Assembly (NCBI GenBank): GCA_023421135.1
Contig: JAEZUG010000104.1
Coordinates: 1 to 21,771, forward strand
Source: Candidatus Cloacimonadota bacterium
GTDB lineage: Bacteria; Cloacimonadota; Cloacimonadia; Cloacimonadales; Cloacimonadaceae
Direction: 5' to 3'
DNA: 21,771 nt
This document shows positions 1 through 6,892 of this stretch, in pieces. Each line of letters opens with the position of its first letter. Position 1 is the first letter of the stretch. The notes beneath the pieces are model-generated. The model made no database searches, was not told the origin of the DNA, and saw only the letters and a list, made by a program, of their open reading frames with translations. The position numbers and the translations under genes are program-made.

Positions 1-2
1 GG

Positions 3-191
3 ATCGTGATTTATAACCTAAGAGGGCAGGTTGTAAGAAACCTGGAGCTTGATCCCAGAGCACCAGAGAAAATAACCACCTGGGACGGCAGAGACAGCCG
101 GAACCAGCGCTGCTCCAATGGTGTTTACATCCTTAGCATGGTTGTGGATGGCAAGAGTATAATCAGCAAGAAGGTGACACTGATCAGATAA
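3..191 (+). CDS. C-terminal end of a secreted protein with FlgD-like sorting domain (5' end outside window)
   Basis: The reading frame is open to the left edge of the window, so this is the 3' end of a longer gene. The visible 63 residues run from IVIYNLRGQVVRNL through TTWDGRD and CSNGVYILSMVVDG to a stop at 189-191. This matches the FlgD Ig-like/type A C-terminal sorting domain that ends many secreted proteins in Cloacimonadota and Bacteroidota, and it closely resembles the tail of the M28 peptidase at 16978-19869 (YNLRGQKV, WDGRDDQ, CSSGIYFLKV). By family knowledge such tails direct secretion or cell-surface attachment. The catalytic or binding part of the protein is not visible. A dispersed repeat begins only about 8 bases after the stop. 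Confidence 0.85.
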   Translation: MVIYNLRGQVVRNLELDPRAPEKITTWDGRDSRNQRCSNGVYILSMVVDGKSIISKKVTLIR

Positions 192-198
192 CCAGGTA

Positions 199-318
199 AA
201 GACAGTTGCACTTGGTGATACGCATGGTGCGCAGTAGTTTTATCTCCCTGTTCCGCGTATCGTCATTCCTGCGACCGGGGTCCTCGCCAAACCGCTTGCG
301 GTTTGGTGGGGTGGAAGG
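199..318 (+). repeat. Dispersed repeat family A, copy 1
   Basis: The copy starts at AAGACAGTTGCA, passes through TTTTATCTCCCTG and CGTATCGTCATTCCTGCG, then carries an insert whose core CCAAACCG-CTTG-CGGTTTGG is a perfect hairpin. The same order of blocks occurs inverted at 918-1035 and direct at 16155-16288 and 21435-21529. The right arm of the outer palindrome (CAGGAAT) is missing here and is replaced by GGGAGACTGTGTGAAAAC, a block that also follows a repeat at about 21586-21601. No protein-coding capacity is visible; it is a non-autonomous element. Confidence 0.8.
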
Positions 319-590
319 GAGACTGTGTGAAAACACTTTTATCAGCCCGGAGGGCATTGAACATAGCCCAGGACGCAGTCCTGGGTTTTCGGTTTGCGCA
401 ATCGTAGGAACATATTAGCTCCCGCCCATACCTTTGAGCGTGAGCGCTCAAAGGTATGGGCGGGAGCTTTTTACGAAGATGTTTGTCTTTGCCGGGTTCC
501 CAGGACTGCGTCCTAGGCTATATTCAGCGTCCTCCACATCGTTCCGGACTTCCTGTCTACTTCGGGAGTATCATATTCTTTTCACACAGT
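318..590. repeat. Nested inverted repeat with two REP-like units and a central perfect palindrome
   Basis: The outer ends are GACTGTGTGAAAA (about 320-332) and its inverted copy TTTTCACACAGTC (about 579-591). Inside are two inverted copies of a unit with ATAGCC followed by a hairpin: CCCAGGAC-GCA-GTCCTGGG at 367-385 and the mirrored, one-mismatch CCAGGAC-TGC-GTCCTAGG at 500-517. The centre is the palindrome at 417-468. Such mirrored REP units (a BIME-like arrangement) are usually moved by RAYT-type transposases encoded elsewhere; none is present in the window, so that link is inference. Confidence 0.75.
417..472 (+). terminator. 24-base perfect palindrome followed by T5; possible strong terminator
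   Basis: Arms 417-440 and 445-468 are perfectly complementary (24 pairs, GC-rich CCCGCCC near the base) around a TGAG loop, and T5 follows at 468-472. It could act as an intrinsic terminator about 230 bases after the secreted-protein gene. Equally it may be the core of the mobile inverted repeat around it, because a 24-pair stem is far longer than an ordinary bacterial terminator. Confidence 0.4.
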
Positions 591-643
591 CAGTTCACAG
601 TTCACTGTTCTTTAATAAGGCACGCATAAGAAACGCGTCTCAT

Positions 644-709
644 ACGCATGAGACACGCATGAATTTAGATGGGTGTCACATGGGTGTCACATGGGTGTCT
701 CATGCGTGT
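644..709. repeat. 11-base tandem array embedded in a 13-base inverted repeat
   Basis: ATGGGTGTCAC is repeated at 669-679 and 680-690, then ATGGGTGTCTC at 691-701 and a partial ATGCGTGTC at 702-709. A 13-base perfect inverted repeat (ACGCATGAGACAC at 644-656, GTGTCTCATGCGT at 695-707) brackets the array, so the final units are both tandem and palindromic. Confidence 0.8.
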
Positions 710-716
710 CGTATCA

Positions 717-751
717 GTTAGAAGTTAGAAGTTAGGAGTTAGAAGCTAGAA
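717..751 (+). repeat. Heptamer tandem array GTTAGAA x5
   Basis: Five consecutive 7-base units read GTTAGAA, GTTAGAA, GTTAGGA, GTTAGAA, GCTAGAA. It resembles the heptanucleotide STRR repeats described in filamentous cyanobacteria in design only; similar 7-base arrays recur at 15684-15718 and 15767-15794 in this window. Confidence 0.8.
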
Positions 752-836
752 GAGACTATTGAATAATAACCCGTTTCCAGGAATTCCGCGATAATCCGTC
801 AGAGTACACTCATTACCACCTAATGTTCACATTATG

Positions 837-917
837 TCATTCCTGCGAAGACAGGAATCCATGGGTACTACAACCCGTTGTTCTACATCTGGTTAACAAG
901 TGTATGGATTCCTGCCT
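837..917 (+). repeat. Dispersed repeat family B, copy 1
   Basis: An element of about 80 bases opens with the hairpin TCATTCCTGCGAAGACAGGA and closes with TATGGATTCCTGC, which is complementary to GCAGGAATCCAT-like sequence at the start. The 40-base interior aligns without gaps to that of the copy at 21504-21587 (shared TTGTT, TACA, TGGTT). It abuts the inverted family A copy at 918-1035. Confidence 0.75.
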
Positions 918-1035
918 TCCCACCCCACCAAACCGTAAGCGGTTTGGCGAGGCCCCGGTCGCAGGAATGACGATACGAGAGCAGAGAGGTAAATCCTAAT
1001 ACTCGCCATGTTTTGCGGCATGTGCAACGGTCTCT
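918..1035 (-). repeat. Dispersed repeat family A, copy 2 (inverted)
   Basis: Read on the minus strand this contains GAGACCGTTGCACATGCCG, CGTATCGTCATTCCTGCG, a 41-base insert with the hairpin CCAAACCG-CTTA-CGGTTTGG, and then AAGGCAGGAATCCAT. It therefore keeps both arms of the outer ATTCCTGC/GCAGGAAT palindrome, with the insert placed between them. Confidence 0.8.
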
Positions 1036-1178
1036 AGAACTTAGGAGCTTGGGATTGTCCACTTAGTCCATCCTGTCCATCTATAGGCTCCAAAGGCTAT
1101 AATTCAGGTGCAATTTAACGAGTTCACAAGGGCATGATATACAAACACTTACAAAGCCACATTTCTTAGAACTAATTC

Positions 1179-1206
1179 TTGACAAAAATGCGGTATCGAA
1201 TTTACT
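1179..1206 (+). promoter_or_regulatory. Candidate promoter of the gyrB operon
   Basis: A perfect -35 hexamer TTGACA (1179-1184) is followed after 16 bases by TTTACT (1201-1206). A second, weaker possibility is CTGACA (1205-1210) with TAGTAT (1227-1232), also 16 bases apart. Either would give a leader of roughly 60-90 bases before gyrB. Assigned by eye against the sigma-70 consensus only. Confidence 0.35.
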
Positions 1207-1300
1207 GACAATTAGATAACGATGATTAGTATCATCACGCTACATAAAAGTGAATACATCCTTCGGGGTGGACTTGTAAAATTCTAGGAGACAATAGATT

Positions 1301-3199
1301 ATGCAAGAAACAAACTACAATGCATCTAATATTAAGGTGCTGAAAGGCTTGGAAGCCGTTCGGAAGCGTCCTGCCATGTATATTGGCGGCACCAGCGAAC
1401 GCGGTTTACACCACTTGGTTTATGAAGTGGTGGATAATTCTATCGACGAAGCTCTGGCAGGATACTGTGATATGATCAGAGTAACCCTGCGCAGCGATGG
1501 CTCGGTCGAAGTTGATGATAATGGACGCGGTATTCCCGTCGATATGCACAAGGATCTTGGTGTTCCTGCCGTGCAGGTGGTGCTCACTGTGCTGCATGCC
1601 GGCGGTAAGTTTGACGACAAGTCCTATAAAGTATCCGGCGGTCTGCATGGTGTGGGCGTTTCCGTGGTGAACGCTTTATCCGAATGGATGGATGTGCGGA
1701 TTCACAAAGACGGCAAGCTCTATCAGATGCGCTTGGAATATGGCATCCCGGTATCTGAACTTAAAGTGCTGAGTGAGACCAATCGCCGCGGAACAGTAAT
1801 AACTTTCAAACCGGATGCCGGAATCTTTGAGACTACGGAATTCAGCTTTGACTATCTTACCACCCGCCTTCGGGAATTGGCTTTCTTGAATTGCGGAGTC
1901 CGGATTGTGCTGCACGATCAGCGCACCGACCGCACTCATGACTTCAAGTATGATGGTGGTATCAACAGCTTCGTGGAGTATTTGAATCAGAACAAAAAGC
2001 CCGTCACACCACGCCCGATCTACATATCTTCTCAAAAGGAAGGGATGGATTTTGAAGTCTCGCTTCAATATAACGAAGGCTATCAGGAAAACATCTTTAG
2101 TTTTGCCAATAATATCAATACTATAGAGGGTGGAACACACCTATCCGGCTTTAAGAGTGGGCTCACCAGAGCGGTCAATGCTTATATCAAGAATGCCGAT
2201 CTCTTGAAAAACGAGAAGGTCTCTCCCTCCGGAGATGATATTCGCGAAGGCATCACAGCAGTTGTCTCGGTGAAGATCACCAATCCCCAGTTTGAAGGTC
2301 AGACCAAGACAAAGCTCCAAAACTCTGATGTGGAAGGCATTGTAAACTCTGCCGTTTACGAAAAGCTGATGGTCTATTTTGAGGAGCATCCTGCTGAAGC
2401 CAAGAGCATTTGTACCAAGAGCATCATGGCTGCCCGCAGCCGTGAAGCTGCCCGGAAAGCCAGGGAGCTGACCCGCCGCAAATCTGTGTTGGAAAGCGGT
2501 TCTCTGCCGGGGAAACTGGCAGATTGCACTTTGAACGATCCGGCTCAGACCGAGCTCTTCCTGGTGGAGGGAGATTCCGCCGGTGGTAGCGCCAAACAAG
2601 GCCGCGACAGAGCCTATCAAGCGATTCTTCCGCTTTGGGGCAAGATGCTCAATACGGAGAAAGCCAGAGTGGATAAGGTGCTCAACAATGAAAAGATCCA
2701 GCCCGTGATTCTGGCTCTGGGAGCCGGTATCGGGCAGGAATTTGACTATACCAAGGCCCGTTACCACAAGGTGATCATCATGGCAGATGCAGACGTTGAC
2801 GGTGCGCATATTGCCACTCTCCTGATGACTTTCTTCTTCCGCTATATGAAACCCCTGATCGAACAGGGGATGCTCTATATAGCCAAGCCTCCGTTGTTCC
2901 TGGTGCGTAAAGGCAAGCAGAAGCGCTATGTCTTCTCAGAAGCAGAACGCGATGCAGCCGTGGCAGAGCTTGGAGACAAGGGAGTCTTTATCCAGCGCTA
3001 CAAAGGTCTGGGTGAAATGAATGCTGAACAGCTCTGGGAGACCACTATGGATCCTGCCAACCGCTTTATGATCTCGGTGAAAATGGACGACGTTATTGAA
3101 GCGGACAGAATGTTCACAATCCTGATGGGCGACGAAGTGGAGCCCCGCCGTGACTTCATTCAAACCAATGCCACTTACGTCCAAAATCTTGATATCTAA
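1301..3199 (+). CDS. gyrB: DNA gyrase subunit B
   Basis: This is the ATPase and TOPRIM subunit of DNA gyrase, which with GyrA introduces negative supercoils in the cytoplasm. The GHKL ATPase domain shows the catalytic Glu (E42) and Asn (N46) in EVVDNSIDEA, DDNGRGIP (about 72-79) and the lid GGLHGVGVSVVNAL (from 113). The TOPRIM domain has EGDSAGG (423-429), PLWGKMLN and the metal-binding DADVD (D496, D498, D500). The length of 632 residues fits the short Bacillus-type GyrB, without the E. coli-type insertion. AGGAG at 1286-1290 supports the ATG. gyrA follows after 11 bases, so the two subunits are almost certainly cotranscribed. Product highly certain; ParE is less likely given the GyrA box in the partner. 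Confidence 0.97.
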   Translation: MQETNYNASNIKVLKGLEAVRKRPAMYIGGTSERGLHHLVYEVVDNSIDEALAGYCDMIRVTLRSDGSVEVDDNGRGIPVDMHKDLGVPAVQVVLTVLHAGGKFDDKSYKVSGGLHGVGVSVVNALSEWMDVRIHKDGKLYQMRLEYGIPVSELKVLSETNRRGTVITFKPDAGIFETTEFSFDYLTTRLRELAFLNCGVRIVLHDQRTDRTHDFKYDGGINSFVEYLNQNKKPVTPRPIYISSQKEGMDFEVSLQYNEGYQENIFSFANNINTIEGGTHLSGFKSGLTRAVNAYIKNADLLKNEKVSPSGDDIREGITAVVSVKITNPQFEGQTKTKLQNSDVEGIVNSAVYEKLMVYFEEHPAEAKSICTKSIMAARSREAARKARELTRRKSVLESGSLPGKLADCTLNDPAQTELFLVEGDSAGGSAKQGRDRAYQAILPLWGKMLNTEKARVDKVLNNEKIQPVILALGAGIGQEFDYTKARYHKVIIMADADVDGAHIATLLMTFFFRYMKPLIEQGMLYIAKPPLFLVRKGKQKRYVFSEAERDAAVAELGDKGVFIQRYKGLGEMNAEQLWETTMDPANRFMISVKMDDVIEADRMFTILMGDEVEPRRDFIQTNATYVQNLDI

Positions 3200-3210
3200 G
3201 GGAGAGAGTT

Positions 3211-5835
3211 ATGTCCGATAACAATAGAATTATCAACGTACAGATAGAGGATCAACTCAAACAGGCGTATCTGGATTATTCCATGAGCGTGATCGTTGCC
3301 CGTGCCCTTCCCGATATTCGGGACGGTCTGAAACCCTCGCAAAGGCGCATCATCTTTGCTATGCACGAGCTGAATCTTTCACCCGGTGGGCACTTCAGAA
3401 AGTGTGCCAAGATCGCCGGTGATACTTCCGGTAACTACCATCCGCACGGTGAACAGGTGGTCTATCCCACCTTGGTGAGATTGGCTCAGCCTTGGATCAT
3501 GCGGTATCAATTGATTGATGGCCAGGGAAACTTCGGCTCCATCGACGGTGATCCACCCGCTGCCATGCGTTACACAGAGGCACGGCTTCAGAAAGTGACC
3601 ATGGAGATGCTGGATGAGCTGGACAAAGACACAGTGGAATTCAAGAGCAATTATGACGAAACTCGCAAAGAACCTACGGTTTTCCCTTCGCGTGTGCCCA
3701 ATCTGCTAGTCAATGGTTCCTCTGGTATTGCCGTGGGTATGGCTACCAATATGCCTCCCCACAATATCAAAGAAATCTGCTCCGCGATGATCGCCCTGAT
3801 CGACAATCCCGAGCTGCAACCTCTTGAACTGCTGAACTATATCAAAGGTCCTGATTTCCCCACTGGTGGATTCATGCTCGGTATGGACGGGATCCGGGAT
3901 TACTTTGAGACCGGTCGTGGCAAGATCATCGTGCGCGGTAAAGTGGATATTGAGACCGGCCACAACGATCAGGAACTGATCATTATTCGCGAGATTCCTT
4001 ATCAACTCGCCAAGACCCTCTTGATTGAGAAGATGGTGGAACTGGTGAAGGAAAAGAGAATCGAAGGCATCAGCGATATCAGAGATGAATCCGGACGCGA
4101 TGGCATGCGCCTGGTGGTGCAGGTGAAACGTAACCATGATGCTCAGGTTGTCCGTAACCTTCTCTATAAATACACTCAATTGCAATCCACCTTTGGCGTG
4201 ATCAATCTTTGCTTGATCGATGGTGTTCCTCAGGTCGTTCCCATGAAGGATATGATCTTGAACTTCATCAAGTTCCGCCACGAAGTAGTGCTGCGCCGCA
4301 CACTCTTTGAACTGCGTAATGCTGAGGCCAGAATGCATATTTTGGAAGGTCTGCGCATAGCCCTGGATCATCTGGACGAAGTGATTGCCACGATCCGTGC
4401 TTCTCAGACCCCTCAGGAGGCCAGCGAGCAATTGCAGGCCAAGTTCGGCCTCTCCGAGATTCAGGCCAAAGCCATTCTGGATATGAGGCTGCAACGGCTT
4501 ACGGGTTTGGAACGGGATAAGATTGAGCAGGAATATCAGGAACTGCTGCTGACCATCAAGCGTCTGCAAGACCTCATTGCCAGCGTGGATCTGCGCTCTG
4601 AACTGATCAAGGAAGAAACCACCGAGATCATGGAGAGGTTTGGCGATGCACGGAGAACGACTATCATAGAAGCATTTGGTACCGGATTCAATATGGAAGA
4701 TCTGGTGGCTGATGAGATGGTGGTGGTGACCATCACTCACGATGGCTACGTGAAGCGCATCCCGGTCGATACTTACAAGGTGCAGGGCAGAGGCGGAAAA
4801 GGCTTGTCTGCTTCCAACCTCAAAGAGGATGACTTTATCCAATACCTCTTTGTAGCATCTACCCACAGCTATATCCTGCTTTTCACGGATCATGGACGCT
4901 GCTATTGGCTGAAGGTCTTTGAGATTCCGGAAGCCAGCCGCACGGCACGTGGCAAAGCCATAGTCAATCTGGTGCAGTTCCAGGAAAAAGAAAAGATCAA
5001 AGCCTTTGTTACTCTGCGTGAATTTGCCGAGGATCAATATATCACCATGTGTACCCGAAATGGCTTGGTGAAAAAGACCTCCCTGAAGGCCTTCTCGCGT
5101 CCCAGAAACATCGGGATCCTGGCTATCAAGCTCAATGAAGATGACGAGCTGATCGATGCCAGAATCACAGGTGGGTCGGATGATATCCTCCTGGCTACCC
5201 GGAATAGTTATTGTAACCGGTTTAACGAGAGTGATGTCCGTCCCAGTGGTCGCTTCACTATGGGTGTGAAGGGTATCGGCTTGCGGGATAAGGATTATGT
5301 GATCTCAATGACCGTGATCAAACCCGAGTATATGACGGAGAACAGTGACGAAACCGCTCCCAGCATCCTTGCTATCAGCGAAAATGGTTATGGAAAGCGT
5401 ACGACGATAGATTCCTACACCGTTCACAAGCGTGGATCCAAGGGTGTTATCACTCTGAAGACCACTCTTCGTAATGGTCACCTGGCAGCATTGATGATGG
5501 TGAATGAAGGCGATGATCTGATGATCATCACTCAGGAAGGCATGATCATCCGCCAAAAGGTTGACGTCGTATCCCTGATCAGCAGAAACACTCAGGGCGT
5601 CCGCCTCATCAATCTCACAGGTGCAGATAAGGTGAGAGATATCACCTACGTGCCCAGTGAACCTGATGATGAGGAAATCGATGCCGAAGCCGAGAAGCTC
5701 CGTGCTGCAGTGCCTGCTGCGATAGTGGGTGAAGGTTATGAGCCCGGGCCGGATTTTGAGGATGAAGAGCAGGAAGTCGAAGAGCTGGAAACTGATGAAC
5801 CGGATAATGAAGAGATAGATAACGAAGATGAATAG
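3211..5835 (+). CDS. gyrA: DNA gyrase subunit A
   Basis: This is the DNA breakage-reunion subunit of gyrase. The winged-helix domain carries the catalytic tyrosine Y121 in AAMRYTE. The C-terminal pinwheel contains the GyrA box QGRGGKG (525-531), which distinguishes it from ParC and is known to be needed for negative supercoiling. Length is 874 residues, normal for the family. GGGAGAGAG just before the ATG is the ribosome binding site. Oddities: the quinolone-determining segment reads HPHGEQVVYPT, so the positions equivalent to E. coli Ser83 and Asp87 are Gln82 and Pro86, and the last ~55 residues are very acidic (DEEQEVEELETDEPDNEEID). The acidic tail may tune DNA wrapping, as acidic tails do in some other gyrases; that is inference. 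The stop overlaps the start of the next gene by 8 bases. Confidence 0.97.
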   Translation: MSDNNRIINVQIEDQLKQAYLDYSMSVIVARALPDIRDGLKPSQRRIIFAMHELNLSPGGHFRKCAKIAGDTSGNYHPHGEQVVYPTLVRLAQPWIMRYQLIDGQGNFGSIDGDPPAAMRYTEARLQKVTMEMLDELDKDTVEFKSNYDETRKEPTVFPSRVPNLLVNGSSGIAVGMATNMPPHNIKEICSAMIALIDNPELQPLELLNYIKGPDFPTGGFMLGMDGIRDYFETGRGKIIVRGKVDIETGHNDQELIIIREIPYQLAKTLLIEKMVELVKEKRIEGISDIRDESGRDGMRLVVQVKRNHDAQVVRNLLYKYTQLQSTFGVINLCLIDGVPQVVPMKDMILNFIKFRHEVVLRRTLFELRNAEARMHILEGLRIALDHLDEVIATIRASQTPQEASEQLQAKFGLSEIQAKAILDMRLQRLTGLERDKIEQEYQELLLTIKRLQDLIASVDLRSELIKEETTEIMERFGDARRTTIIEAFGTGFNMEDLVADEMVVVTITHDGYVKRIPVDTYKVQGRGGKGLSASNLKEDDFIQYLFVASTHSYILLFTDHGRCYWLKVFEIPEASRTARGKAIVNLVQFQEKEKIKAFVTLREFAEDQYITMCTRNGLVKKTSLKAFSRPRNIGILAIKLNEDDELIDARITGGSDDILLATRNSYCNRFNESDVRPSGRFTMGVKGIGLRDKDYVISMTVIKPEYMTENSDETAPSILAISENGYGKRTTIDSYTVHKRGSKGVITLKTTLRNGHLAALMMVNEGDDLMIITQEGMIIRQKVDVVSLISRNTQGVRLINLTGADKVRDITYVPSEPDDEEIDAEAEKLRAAVPAAIVGEGYEPGPDFEDEEQEVEELETDEPDNEEIDNEDE

Positions 5836-6400
5836 ACTCTTGTGTTTGGCAGCTCTGCTCCTGATACTCAGTGCTTGTGCTGTGGCTTATTTCCAGCCCC
5901 GGACAGGTGATGGAGTGACTGCTGAAGACAGGTTTGCCATAGTGAGGACGGACAGCTTAGTAGTGGCTGTCCGTCCCCAAGCTTATCACAACTCTTCCAA
6001 TAACCTGGCTCAGAGCTACTTCACGGTTTATCTGAATATTCGGAATCTTTCCAGTACTACGAAACGTATTAGCCATACTAGTTTCAGTGCTCTGGCAGGA
6101 GACCGTCAATACGATCATATCCCTCTCAACCTGATTACTGGAAGCCTCCAGGATCAGATGATGAGCGATCCATTTGAGTTTAATCCGGATCCCACCGATC
6201 AGCAGAGTCTGATCGATAGGGAAGAACAGAGGCGGGTAAATCTGCTGGAGCTGATCAATAGCTACTTCAGCTTTGGCGATCTGCTTCCCGGGGGACGCAA
6301 GGAAGGTTATCTCTTTTACAATAGAGATCTTTCCCGGGCGAAGACCTTTAGCATAGATGCTTTGGGACAAGCATTGATCTTTGATTATGGACGTCCTTAG
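5828..6400 (+). CDS. Putative lipoprotein of unknown function, third gene of the gyrase operon
   Basis: I do not recognise the family. The 190-residue product begins with a lipoprotein signal peptide: two early charged/polar residues, a hydrophobic stretch of Leu/Ala/Ile, then lipobox LSAC with the lipidated cysteine at residue 17. The mature part is soluble and probably beta-rich, with alternating stretches such as SYFTVYLNIRNLSS, reminiscent of extracytoplasmic Ig-like domains (DUF4352 type); this likeness is only impressionistic. The ATG lies inside the gyrA end (8-base overlap), so it is probably translationally coupled to gyrA. A functional link to gyrase is not implied; it may simply ride the operon. 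Confidence 0.75.
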   Translation: MNRLLCLAALLLILSACAVAYFQPRTGDGVTAEDRFAIVRTDSLVVAVRPQAYHNSSNNLAQSYFTVYLNIRNLSSTTKRISHTSFSALAGDRQYDHIPLNLITGSLQDQMMSDPFEFNPDPTDQQSLIDREEQRRVNLLELINSYFSFGDLLPGGRKEGYLFYNRDLSRAKTFSIDALGQALIFDYGRP

Positions 6401-6596
6401 CAGCTGCAATTGCGCAGTATTTTTACTCTTGGCGCTCAGGAAATGATTGCCAAAGGGCTCAATTCTGCTTATCATGTTTCCAGGTATTGAATTTTGGATA
6501 CAAAGATCGGTGATCAAAACAAAGAAATGCCCTGATTTTGGTTGACGCGCCAAAGTGGGATAAAAAAACTGGACGCAGTCAAACAGCGAGGTTTTA

Positions 6597-6809
6597 ATGA
6601 AAGGAAAAGTCAAGTGGTTCAATAAGAACAAGGGATACGGATTCATCATTACTGATGATAACAAAGAGTACTTTGTCCATTGGAAGTCTATAGTGACCAA
6701 TTCGCCCCGAGAGTTGAAAGTTCTGGAACAGGACGAGTATGTTACTTTTGATCTGATGGATACAGATAAGGGTGTTCAAGCCATCAATATTATCAGATCT
6801 ACCCAGTAA
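6597..6809 (+). CDS. Cold-shock domain protein (CspA family)
   Basis: The 70-residue protein is a single cold-shock domain: MKGKVKWFNKNKGYGFI contains RNP1 (KGYGFI, 12-17) and YFVHW (25-29) is RNP2. The family binds single-stranded RNA and DNA and acts as an RNA chaperone. GAGG at 6588-6591 sits 5 bases before the ATG. About 196 bases lie between the previous stop and this start; csp mRNAs often have long structured leaders, but I see no defined promoter there, so the leader is unproven. A terminator follows at 6833-6867, so the gene looks monocistronic. The N-terminal half is canonical; the second half (DLMDTDKGVQAINI) is more divergent than in E. coli CspA. Confidence 0.95.
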   Translation: MKGKVKWFNKNKGYGFIITDDNKEYFVHWKSIVTNSPRELKVLEQDEYVTFDLMDTDKGVQAINIIRSTQ

Positions 6810-6832
6810 TCTGTAATAACTAACTTATGTTC

Positions 6833-6867
6833 AAGGTGCTAGCATGATCTGCAAGCACCTTTTTCTT
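6833..6867 (+). terminator. Intrinsic terminator after the cold-shock gene
   Basis: AAGGTGCTAGC (6833-6843) pairs with GCAAGCACCTT (6851-6861), 10 of 11 positions, around the loop ATGATCT, and the stem runs into TTTTCTT. It separates the csp gene from ygiQ. Confidence 0.8.
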
Positions 6868-6892
6868 ATATGATTTTACTTAAGGAGCCAAG

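Larger units (their letters stand above)
192..1300. other. Repeat-rich gene-free region upstream of gyrB
   Basis: No convincing gene lies here: the short open frames have no ribosome binding site, no recognisable protein and consist of repeat sequence. The stretch holds, in order, a dispersed repeat (199-318), a nested inverted repeat with REP-like units and a 24-base perfect palindrome (318-590), an 11-base tandem array inside a 13-base inverted repeat (644-709), a heptamer array (717-751), a second-family repeat (837-917), an inverted copy of the first repeat (918-1035) and the gyrB leader (about 1036-1300). Confidence 0.8.

Noticed and set aside
1036..1300. Possible replication origin next to gyrB
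   Set aside because: I could not find DnaA boxes (TTATCCACA-like) or an AT-rich unwinding region, and dnaA, dnaN or recF are not adjacent.
3706..5037. 443-codon open frame antisense to gyrA
   Set aside because: Shadow of the strongly conserved gyrA frame; no start signal and a low-complexity His/Gln-rich product.
6401..6440. Possible terminator after the gyrase operon (GCTGC...GCAG then TATTTTT)
   Set aside because: Only about 4 pairs in the stem; too weak to annotate although a T-rich run follows.
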